A stretch of DNA of 64,000 nt from CAXTSE01 sp964246985 (GTDB taxonomy: Bacteria > Actinomycetota > Actinomycetes > Actinomycetales > Microbacteriaceae), in the NCBI GenBank assembly GCA_964246985.1, contig CAXTSE010000007.1:111950-175949 (forward strand), given 5' to 3'. Positions 33,940 to 40,633 of the stretch are shown in pieces. The position numbers and the translations under genes are program-made. Every line of letters starts with the position of its first letter. The stretch's first letter is position 1. Under the pieces are notes generated by a model. The model worked only from the letters and a program-made list of their open reading frames with translations. It ran no database searches and was not told the DNA's origin.

Positions 33940-34778
33940 CCGCCGCATCCGTTCTGCAGATCCAGGGCGCAGCGCTCGGCGTCCGCGGCAGGCAGCTCTG
34001 GGCGGACCTCGACCTCGAGGTCGCGCCGGGGGAGTTCCTCGCGGTGCTCGGGGCGAACGGGTCGGGGAAGACCAGCCTGCTGCGCGCGATCCTCGGCGTG
34101 CGCGAGCTCGACGCCGGGCGGATCCTGCTCGACGGATCGCCGGTGCGCGGGGGAGACCAGCGGATCGGCTACATCCCCCAGCAGCGACCGCTCCCCGCCG
34201 GCACCCCGCTGCGCGGACGCGACCTGGTCGCGCTGGGACTCGACGGCCACCGCTTCGGCCCGCCCCGGCGATCCCGAGCCGACCGCGACCGCGTGGACGC
34301 CGCGCTCGCGGCGGTCGGCGGGAACACCCTCGCGACGACTCCGGTCTCGCTGCTCTCGGGCGGCGAGCAGCAGCGGCTGCGCGTCGCGCAGTCGCTCGTG
34401 GGCGACCCGCGCCTGCTGCTCTGCGACGAGCCGCTGCTGAGCCTCGATCTGCGCAACCAGCGCCTCGTCGCCGAGCTCATCGACGACCGGCGTCGGCAGC
34501 ACGGCACCGCCGTCGTCTTCGTCACGCACGACGTGAACCCCGTGCTCGGCATGGTCGACCGCGTGCTCTACCTCGCGGGAGGACGGTTCCGCATCGGCGC
34601 TCCCGACGAGGTGCTGCGGTCGTCGGTGCTCAGCGAGCTGTACGGCACGCCGGTCGAGGTGGTGCGCTCCGGCGATCATGTCGCCGTGCTGGGCCTGCCC
34701 GAGGTGGGAGAGCACGGTCAGCAGCACCTCGCCGAAGACGCATCCGCCGCGCCCGACCGCCCGGAGCCGCGACGATGA
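33936..34778 (+). CDS. znuC: Metal ABC transporter ATP-binding protein
   Basis: 280 aa. Walker A GANGSGKTS (about 40-48), Q-loop IPQQR, ABC signature LLSGGEQQRLRVAQSL, Walker B LLLCDEPLLSLDL and switch His in VTHDVNPV. It powers zinc uptake with ZnuA and ZnuB. ATG 33936 overlaps the znuA stop by four bases. The C-terminal 50 residues are a polar extension. Confidence 0.93.
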   Translation: MTAASVLQIQGAALGVRGRQLWADLDLEVAPGEFLAVLGANGSGKTSLLRAILGVRELDAGRILLDGSPVRGGDQRIGYIPQQRPLPAGTPLRGRDLVALGLDGHRFGPPRRSRADRDRVDAALAAVGGNTLATTPVSLLSGGEQQRLRVAQSLVGDPRLLLCDEPLLSLDLRNQRLVAELIDDRRRQHGTAVVFVTHDVNPVLGMVDRVLYLAGGRFRIGAPDEVLRSSVLSELYGTPVEVVRSGDHVAVLGLPEVGEHGQQHLAEDASAAPDRPEPRR

Positions 34779-35680
34779 CCCCCGACTGGTGGAGCAGCGT
34801 CGTCGACTTCAGCGACTACGGCGCCCTGCTCGCACTCGTGCGCAACTCGGTCATCGCGGCCGCGCTGCTCGGCGTGCTCGGCGGTCTCATCGGGGTGTTC
34901 GTGCAGCAGCGCGACATGTCGTTCGCCGTGCATGGCATCAGCGAGCTCGCGTTCGCCGGCGCGGCCGCCGCGCTGCTGATCGGCATGGACGTCGTGGTCG
35001 GCTCGATCGTCGGGTCGCTGATCGCCGCCCTCCTGATCGGCGTGCTCGGCGCGCGCGCTCGCGACCGCAACTCGATCATCGGCGTGCTGATGCCGGCCGG
35101 CCTCGGCCTCGGCATCCTGTTCCTCGCTCTGTACCCGGGCCGCAGCGCCAACAAGTTCAGCCTCCTCACCGGGCAGATCGTCGCGGTCGACGACCCGCAG
35201 CTCGGCTGGCTCGTCGCCGTCACCGTGGTCGTGGTCGCGGCGCTGATCGTCATCTGGCGTCCGCTGACCTTCGACAGCCTCGATCAGGAGGTCGCGATCG
35301 CGCGCGGGGTCCCGACCCGCACCCTCGCGATCGTGTTCATGGTGCTGCTCGGGCTCGTCGTCGCGGTCGCGGTGCACATCATCGGCGCGCTGCTCGTGCT
35401 GGCGCTCCTCGTCACCCCGGCGGCTGCCGCCCTGCGGGTGACCTCCTCGCCCGTGCTGACCCCGGTGCTGAGCGTCGCCTTCGGCGTCGTCGCGTCGGTG
35501 GGCGGCATCCTGCTGGCGCTCGGTGGGTCGCTGCCGGTGAGCCCGTACATCACGACGCTCTCGTTCCTGATCTACGTGGTCTGCCGCATCGTCGGCACCG
35601 TGCGCGACCGCGGCCGCCGCGCGAGAATGGATCAGGCGACAGATCACACGGCCGACCACGGGGCGGGAGCGACGGCATGA
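34775..35680 (+). CDS. znuB: Metal ABC transporter permease
   Basis: 301 aa, about eight membrane helices, ABC-3 permease family: LVRNSVIAAALLGVLGGLIGVFVQQRDMSFAVHGISELAFAG is the family N-terminal block and VHIIGALLVLALLVTPAAAA a later one. It forms the zinc channel with ZnuC. Overlaps znuC and zur by four bases each (ATGA). Confidence 0.93.
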   Translation: MTPDWWSSVVDFSDYGALLALVRNSVIAAALLGVLGGLIGVFVQQRDMSFAVHGISELAFAGAAAALLIGMDVVVGSIVGSLIAALLIGVLGARARDRNSIIGVLMPAGLGLGILFLALYPGRSANKFSLLTGQIVAVDDPQLGWLVAVTVVVVAALIVIWRPLTFDSLDQEVAIARGVPTRTLAIVFMVLLGLVVAVAVHIIGALLVLALLVTPAAAALRVTSSPVLTPVLSVAFGVVASVGGILLALGGSLPVSPYITTLSFLIYVVCRIVGTVRDRGRRARMDQATDHTADHGAGATA

Positions 35681-36081
35681 AGCGCAACACCTGGCAGCGC
35701 GAAGCGGTGCGCGGCGCGCTCGGTGAGACCGAGGGCTTCGTCAGCGCCCAGTCGCTGCACGCCGCCATGAAGGGCACCGGCTCGGAGGTCGGGCTCGCGA
35801 CCGTCTACCGCGCGCTCGCCGATCTCGCGACCGAGGGCGAGGCCGACTCGCTGCAGCAGGAGGGCGAGAGCCTCTACCGCGCCTGCACGCCGGGGTCGCA
35901 CCACCATCACCTCATCTGCCGACGCTGCGGCACCACCGTCGAGATCGCCGCGGATGCCGTCGAGACCTGGGCGCACGAGGTCGCGGCCCAGCACGGATTC
36001 ACCCGCCCCGAGCACGTCGTCGATGTGTTCGGATACTGCGCCGCGTGCTCCGCCCTATCCGAAACGGCCCGTTCGGCGTAA
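35677..36081 (+). CDS. zur: Zinc uptake regulator, Fur family
   Basis: 134 aa. Winged helix QREAVRGALGETEGFVSAQSLHAAMK then GLATVYRALADLATEGEAD; metal site HHHHLICRRCGTTVEIAAD and a second CxxC in YCAACSALS. Position as the last gene of znuACB argues for Zur rather than Fur. The box at 32953 would place it under its own control. The TAA stop coincides with the start of TAAACT, a possible -10 for the next operon. Confidence 0.9.
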   Translation: MKRNTWQREAVRGALGETEGFVSAQSLHAAMKGTGSEVGLATVYRALADLATEGEADSLQQEGESLYRACTPGSHHHHLICRRCGTTVEIAADAVETWAHEVAAQHGFTRPEHVVDVFGYCAACSALSETARSA

Positions 36082-36096
36082 ACTCGGCTGAGAAAT

Positions 36097-36136
36097 CCAC
36101 GGGTTGACGCCCAACCAGCGTCTGAACTGCCCGTGG
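36097..36136 (+). promoter_or_regulatory. Leader hairpin upstream of the SipW operon
   Basis: CCACGGG (36097-36103) pairs with CCCGTGG (36130-36136), and GGTTG/CAACC pair inside. It lies between a possible -10 TAAACT (36079-36084) and the ATG at 36161. Function unknown. Confidence 0.4.
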
Positions 36137-36160
36137 AGCAACATCCATCAGGGGGATGCA

Positions 36161-36814
36161 ATGACTGCAGTAATGGATCAGGGGACCACCGAGCAGGCGT
36201 CACAGGCCGGCACCGACGACGGGGGCCGGCGCCGGCGCCGCTCGCGCATGGTGCGGGCGATTCTCGCCGGGGGGCTCGTCCTCGGCATCGGGGCGGCAGT
36301 GACGCTGGCCGCTTGGAACGACTCCGAGTACGTGACCGGCTCCTTCCAGGCGGGCCGGTTCAACCTCGAGGGCTCGACCACGAACGGCACGACCTTCACG
36401 GAGCACGCGACACCCGGCACCGCCGGCACGCTGACCTTCACGCTCAACCCGACCACGCTGTCGCCGGGCGACGTGGTCTACGCGCCGTTCGCCGTGCGCC
36501 TCGACGCGACGACGACGAACAACGCGAACGTCACTCTCGCCGCGACCACGACGGGCACGGTCACGAACCTCACGTACGAGCTCATCGCTCCGACGGCGTT
36601 CGGCTGCACGTCGACGACGACGGGCACGTCGATCGTCCCGGCGCTCACGCCGGTGAGCACGGCTGCCCCGACGGGCACCTTCACGCTGACCCACGGCGCG
36701 TCGGTCGCGGGTCCGGCAGTCAATCTGTGCTTCAAGGTGACCGCGGGCACCGTCGCGCAGGGCCAGACCGGCACGGTCACCTGGCAGTTCCTGGCGACCT
36801 CCACCGGCGTCTGA
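36161..36814 (+). CDS. Alternate-signal exported protein, SipW-dependent (first)
   Basis: 217 aa. An Arg-rich N-region (GGRRRRRSRMVRA, 22-33) and hydrophobic core (34-50) are followed by AAWNDSEYVTGSF (50-62). This W-x-D/N-x-E signature marks the SipW-cognate alternate signal, as in the camelysin/TasA family and the RER_14450-type group. The mature part is Thr/Ala-rich and probably beta-structured, with two cysteines (at FGCTSTTT and VNLCFKV). It is probably cleaved by the peptidase encoded at 37445 and could form surface fibres (inference). GGGGGAT precedes ATG 36161. Confidence 0.8.
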   Translation: MTAVMDQGTTEQASQAGTDDGGRRRRRSRMVRAILAGGLVLGIGAAVTLAAWNDSEYVTGSFQAGRFNLEGSTTNGTTFTEHATPGTAGTLTFTLNPTTLSPGDVVYAPFAVRLDATTTNNANVTLAATTTGTVTNLTYELIAPTAFGCTSTTTGTSIVPALTPVSTAAPTGTFTLTHGASVAGPAVNLCFKVTAGTVAQGQTGTVTWQFLATSTGV

Positions 36815-36824
36815 CCCAGGTCCG

Positions 36825-37448
36825 ATGGCGTCCTCCGCGACGCTCGTGGGGTCGCGCACATCCATCCGGGTGCGCGCGGCTCTCGCGGGCGGACTGGTGT
36901 TCGGCCTCGCGACGGGACTGACCGTCGCGAGCTGGACCAATGCGGAGTACGTGACCTCTACTCTCACCGCCTCGCGTTTCGACGTCGAGGCCAGTGTGAA
37001 CGGGGGCGCGTACTCGAATGCGGCCTCTGTGGCGATCCCGGTGTCGGGCGTGTACCCCGGCCCGACGGGGGCGCGGTATGTGAGCGTGCAGCTGCGCACC
37101 ACGACGCCATCGGTCGCCGGAGCGGTCACGTTCCGACATCCGGCAATCGCGTCGCCGGGAACCCTCGCTGCGGTGCTGCGCTACCGGGTCGTGCAGTCGA
37201 CGGCCACCTGCGCCTCGGCGGTCTTCACAGCGGGAGCGACCTATCTCGTGGGTTCGAGCTCGAGCTACGCGTCTGTCGGCACCCCCGTGACGACGGCGGT
37301 CGCGGCGGGGTCCGTCGCACCGGATTCGGGGGGAGGGACAGGACTGTGCCTCGAGTTCAGCCTCCCGGCCACCGGTGTCGCGCAGGCCACCTACGCCGGC
37401 ACGTCATCGGGAGCGATGTCGTTCCTCCTCACGGGAACGTCGTCGTGA
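36825..37448 (+). CDS. Alternate-signal exported protein, SipW-dependent (second)
   Basis: 207 aa paralogue in architecture of the preceding gene: basic N-region, hydrophobic segment (about 20-35), then ASWTNAEYVTSTLTASRFDVEAS (35-57), the same W-x-N-x-E-Y signature. Mature part is Ser/Thr/Ala/Gly-rich with two cysteines (ATCASAV and GLCLEFS). It starts ten bases after the first gene and overlaps the peptidase start (GTGA). Likely the second substrate of the same peptidase. Confidence 0.78.
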   Translation: MASSATLVGSRTSIRVRAALAGGLVFGLATGLTVASWTNAEYVTSTLTASRFDVEASVNGGAYSNAASVAIPVSGVYPGPTGARYVSVQLRTTTPSVAGAVTFRHPAIASPGTLAAVLRYRVVQSTATCASAVFTAGATYLVGSSSSYASVGTPVTTAVAAGSVAPDSGGGTGLCLEFSLPATGVAQATYAGTSSGAMSFLLTGTSS

Positions 37449-38698
37449 CCGCGCGCCGCGCGCTGGGCCGCACCGGCGACGTCCTGCTGTGGATCGCCTC
37501 CGTCGCGGGGGCGCTGTGCATCGCGGTGGTGCTGGCGGCGACCGTGTTCCACGTGACGCTGATCATGTTCAAGACCGGATCGATGGAGCCGACGATCCCG
37601 ACCGGATCGCTGGCCGTCGTCCACAGGATCCCGGCGTCCGAGATCCGCGTCGGCGACATCGTGACGGTGGACCGCGCCGGCGAGCTGCCGGTGACCCACC
37701 GCGTCACGTCGATCTCCGATGCGGGAGCGGGCTCGCCGGAGGTGCGGTCGATCACCCTCCGCGGCGACGCGAATCCGACCGAGGACGCCGCCCCGTACCT
37801 GGTCGAGGACGTCCGGGTGGTCTGGGCCTGGCTTCCGGGCTGGGCGCAGGTCGTCGTGTGGTTCTCGAACCCGCTGGTGCTCGGGCTGCTGACGGTCGGA
37901 GCCACGGGGCTCGTCACCTGGGCGTTCTGGCCGCGCGAGGAGCGGTCGTCGCGCGACGGCGGCTCTCCCCGACCGACGCCGACCACCCGCCGGCCGCGCG
38001 TCGGCCGACCCGGTGTCGTCGTGATCCGCGGGGTGAGCATCGGACTGAGCGTCGCCGCCCTCGGCGTCGCGGGGGCGATCGTGCCCGCGTCGGGCGCCCA
38101 GGCCGTGGAGGTCGAGACGGTCACGCGCGGCACCTACCTGCAGCTCACCTCGATCAGCGACCCCGACCTGATGTCCGACATGCAGCCCGGCGTGCCGGTG
38201 ACGTGGCAGGTCGGAGTCGACGCGTTCCCACCCGAACCGGGCCTCGTCCATCTCGGGATCGCCGCGTCGGGCGGGCTGAGCGCCCCCGGCGACATGACGA
38301 TCGAGGTGCGGGCGTGCGACGTGCGCTGGACGGCGAGCGCCTGCTCCGCGGGGGCGGAGCTGCTGGTCCCGACCACCGACCTGGCGGCCGCGGTCGCTCA
38401 ACCCACCGCCTACGGCGCTCGTGAGATCACGGCCATCGACGCCTCCGACCAGATCTGGCTCCTCACGACCGTCACGCTCACGGCGCCGCAGGGCGCCGCC
38501 GGTCGCACGGACCTCCGGCTGCAGGCCTGGGGCATGGGTGTCCCCATCTCGACCGGCCCGTCGGGCGGCCTCGCGATGACCGGCTCGGACGCCCGGTCGA
38601 TCGCCGTCCCCCTGGCCCTGTCCGGGTCGGCGATCCTCGGCGGGCTGCTGCTCGCGACGATCGCCCGCCGTCGTCGACCGGAGGTGGCGTATGGCTGA
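37445..38698 (+). CDS. sipW: SipW-type signal peptidase I fused to an exported LAxTG-tailed region
   Basis: 417 aa, about twice the usual SipW length. Residues 1-165 are signal peptidase I of the Ser-His (SipW/ER) class: TM about 13-35, catalytic Ser46 in FKTGSMEPT, His85 in PVTHRV where bacterial LepB has Lys, GDANPTED (108-115) and a second TM (143-162). Residues 193-220 look like a fresh signal peptide ending ASGAQA, followed by a secreted beta-rich domain and LAMTG (376-380), a hydrophobic helix and RRRR, like a sortase E sorting signal. Fusion or end-to-end read-through of two former genes. Confidence 0.8.
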   Translation: MTARRALGRTGDVLLWIASVAGALCIAVVLAATVFHVTLIMFKTGSMEPTIPTGSLAVVHRIPASEIRVGDIVTVDRAGELPVTHRVTSISDAGAGSPEVRSITLRGDANPTEDAAPYLVEDVRVVWAWLPGWAQVVVWFSNPLVLGLLTVGATGLVTWAFWPREERSSRDGGSPRPTPTTRRPRVGRPGVVVIRGVSIGLSVAALGVAGAIVPASGAQAVEVETVTRGTYLQLTSISDPDLMSDMQPGVPVTWQVGVDAFPPEPGLVHLGIAASGGLSAPGDMTIEVRACDVRWTASACSAGAELLVPTTDLAAAVAQPTAYGAREITAIDASDQIWLLTTVTLTAPQGAAGRTDLRLQAWGMGVPISTGPSGGLAMTGSDARSIAVPLALSGSAILGGLLLATIARRRRPEVAYG

Positions 38699-39134
38699 GC
38701 GCCGCCACCTCCATCGCCTCCTCGTGCTCGGCGTCGCGGTCGTGACCGCGCTCGCCGGACACTCCCTGATCTCGGCTCCCCAGCCGACCAGAGCCGTCTG
38801 GACGGTGACGAAGGATCGGGTCGTCACCGTCCAGGCTGTCACCCCCGCCCCGCCGACCGGCCTGACCTGCGGGGCGGGCAGCGGCCTGCTCTCGAACAAT
38901 GTGCCGTTCACCTGGACGGCGCCCGCGGGGACGGCGCCGAGCGGATACACCGTCCGGTGGTCGGGTGCCGCGACCAGCTCGACGACGTCGTCGACGACGT
39001 CCGCGTCGGTCCCGCCGCCCATCGGAACGATCACCGTGACCGTGTACGCCGATTACGGATCCTGGCAGTCCGTGGTGGCCACCCAGACCCGGCAGGTCAG
39101 CGGGATCGCCTTCGTCGGGTGGACCTGCACGTGA
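38691..39134 (+). CDS. Small exported protein ending the SipW operon
   Basis: 147 aa. Signal-like N-terminus (HRLLVLGVAVVTALAGHSLISAP) followed by RAVWTVTKDRVVTV, faintly like the W-containing alternate-signal cleavage region. The mature part (VPFTWTAPAGTAPSGYTVRWSG ... TITVTVYADYGSW) resembles a fibronectin type III-like sandwich; a Ser/Thr run lies at about 95-108. Overlaps the peptidase stop by eight bases. Function unknown; it may be a minor surface component. Confidence 0.65.
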   Translation: MAERRHLHRLLVLGVAVVTALAGHSLISAPQPTRAVWTVTKDRVVTVQAVTPAPPTGLTCGAGSGLLSNNVPFTWTAPAGTAPSGYTVRWSGAATSSTTSSTTSASVPPPIGTITVTVYADYGSWQSVVATQTRQVSGIAFVGWTCT

Positions 39135-39140
39135 CCGGCG

Positions 39141-39169
39141 TTGCCAGCGGATGCCGCATCCGGTAGTCT
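39141..39169 (+). promoter_or_regulatory. rpmB operon promoter
   Basis: -35 TTGCCA (39141-39146), 17 bp spacer, -10 TAGTCT (39164-39169), giving a leader of about 130 nt before rpmB. Confidence 0.65.
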
Positions 39170-39268
39170 CGACAAGTTGTGCGTTCGCGCGCAGCATCTT
39201 GTGTGCCCTGGGATCCCGACACGCTCCATCGTCGAGATGCCGGTCTGCACGCCGACAAGTGATCTTGG

Positions 39269-39286
39269 GTGGGGCACTCGCCCCAC
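39269..39286 (+). promoter_or_regulatory. Hairpin in the rpmB leader
   Basis: GTGGGGC-ACTC-GCCCCAC, a 7 bp stem ending 22 bases before the rpmB start. Candidate autoregulatory ribosomal-protein binding site or attenuator; not matched to a known motif. Confidence 0.4.
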
Positions 39287-39308
39287 GGTAACCATTGGAG
39301 AAAACACT

Positions 39309-39545
39309 ATGGCCGCAGTGTGCCAGGTGACCGGAGCCGTTCCCGGCTTCGGACACAACATCTCGCACTCGCACCGCCGGACGAAGCGCCGCTTCGACCC
39401 GAACGTGCAGAAGAAGACCTACTACGTCCCGTCGCTTCGACGTTCCGTGACCCTCAACGTGTCCGCCAAGGGCATCAAGGTGATCGACGTCCGCGGCATC
39501 GAGCGCGTGGTGGCCGACATCCTGGCTCGGGGGGTGAAGATCTGA
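39309..39545 (+). CDS. rpmB: 50S ribosomal protein L28 (zinc-free form)
   Basis: 78 aa. MAAVCQVTGAVPGFGHNISH then SHRRTKRRFDPNVQKKTYYV is typical L28. Only one cysteine is present, so it lacks the CxxC pairs of the zinc form. GGAG stands eight bases before ATG 39309. First gene of rpmB-rpmG-rpsN. Confidence 0.95.
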   Translation: MAAVCQVTGAVPGFGHNISHSHRRTKRRFDPNVQKKTYYVPSLRRSVTLNVSAKGIKVIDVRGIERVVADILARGVKI

Positions 39546-39546
39546 C

Positions 39547-39714
<168 letters not shown>

Positions 39715-39716
39715 CC

Positions 39717-40022
39717 ATGGCGAAGAAGAGCAAGATCGCGCGGAACGACCAGCGCAAGGTGATCGTCGAGCGGTACGCCGCGAAGCGTCTCGAGCTGAAG
39801 AAGGCGCTCGTCGACCCGGCCGGCTCCGACGAGAGCCGCGAGGCCGCCCGTCTCGGCCTGCAGAAGCTGCCGCGCAACGCGTCGCCGGTGCGTCTGCGCA
39901 ACCGCGACTCCATCGATGGACGCCCGCGCGGCGTCCTCACGAAGTTCGGTGTCTCCCGTGTGCGCTTCCGCGACATGGCGCACCGTGGCGAGCTGCCGGG
40001 CATCACCAAGAGCTCCTGGTAG
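39717..40022 (+). CDS. rpsN: 30S ribosomal protein S14 (zinc-free form)
   Basis: 101 aa, the long S14 class without the CxxC-x13-CxxC zinc motif: MAKKSKIARNDQRKVIVERYA ..., LPRNASPVRLRNRDSIDGRPRG, FRDMAHRGELPGITKSSW. ATG 39717. A 15 bp stem terminator follows. Confidence 0.96.
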   Translation: MAKKSKIARNDQRKVIVERYAAKRLELKKALVDPAGSDESREAARLGLQKLPRNASPVRLRNRDSIDGRPRGVLTKFGVSRVRFRDMAHRGELPGITKSSW

Positions 40023-40038
40023 TCCACCCGCATTCCTG

Positions 40039-40070
40039 AAAAGGGCGTCGACCTCGGTCGGCGCCCTTTT
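40039..40070 (+). terminator. Terminator after rpsN
   Basis: A 15 bp stem (arms 40039-40053 and 40056-40070, beginning AAAAGGGCG and ending CGCCCTTTT, one G-U pair) with a T-run in the 3' arm. Confidence 0.88.
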
Positions 40071-40162
40071 CGCGGTCATCGCGCCTTCTCGACTGAACCT
40101 CCGTGTTTTCCACCGATATGGCGCACCGGCCCCAATTCCCTGGAAAAGTCGGTGTTTGCTGG

Positions 40163-40168
40163 TAGTTT
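40163..40168 (+). promoter_or_regulatory. -10 element of the HU gene
   Basis: TAGTTT, about 59 bp before the HU start; the matching -35 (TGGAAA at 40141) is weak. Confidence 0.4.
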
Positions 40169-40226
40169 CGAGGCGGTTCCGGGGCAGCCCCCCGCGAATA
40201 CTTCACTAGGTCCGAGGAGGACACCC

Positions 40227-40514
40227 ATGGCTGACAAGACACTCAACAAGACCGATCTCGTGGCCGCGATCGCCGCCGAGTCGGGCCAGAGCCAGGCAAC
40301 CGTCGCCGGCGTCGTCGACGCGTTCTTCGGCATCGTCGCCACCTCGGTGGGCGAGGGCACCAAGGTCTCCATCCCCGGATGGATCTCGTTCGAGCAGACC
40401 CACCGCGCCGCGCGCGCCGGACGCAACCCCGCCACGGGCGAGACCATCCAGATCAAGGCGTCGAACGGCGTCAAGGTCTCGGCGGGCAGCAAGCTCAAGG
40501 CCGCCGCCAAGTAG
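40227..40514 (+). CDS. hup: HU family DNA-binding protein
   Basis: 95 aa. LNKTDLVAAIAAESGQSQATVAGVVDAFF forms the N-terminal helices; GRNPATGETIQIKAS is the DNA-clasping arm signature. HU bends and compacts DNA. It lacks the long Lys/Ala/Pro tail of mycobacterial HupB. GAGGAGG lies seven bases before ATG 40227. Followed by a strong hairpin terminator. Confidence 0.95.
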   Translation: MADKTLNKTDLVAAIAAESGQSQATVAGVVDAFFGIVATSVGEGTKVSIPGWISFEQTHRAARAGRNPATGETIQIKASNGVKVSAGSKLKAAAK

Positions 40515-40556
40515 GTCCGTCTCACTGCACTCTCGCTTCACCGCATCAGAGCTTCT

Positions 40557-40587
40557 GAAGGCGCCGACCGTCACGGTCGGCGCCTTC
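40557..40587 (+). terminator. Terminator after hup
   Basis: GAAGGCGCCGACCGT and ACGGTCGGCGCCTTC form a 15 bp perfect inverted repeat (40557-40571, 40573-40587). Confidence 0.85.
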
Positions 40588-40633
40588 GCTGTCTCCGGGC
40601 GCCACGCAGGCAGCCGCGCGTAGCATTGACTCC

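Noticed and set aside
36082..36160. Riboswitch in the leader of the SipW operon
   Set aside because: Only a simple hairpin is present; no known riboswitch consensus is visible, so I list it only as a hairpin.
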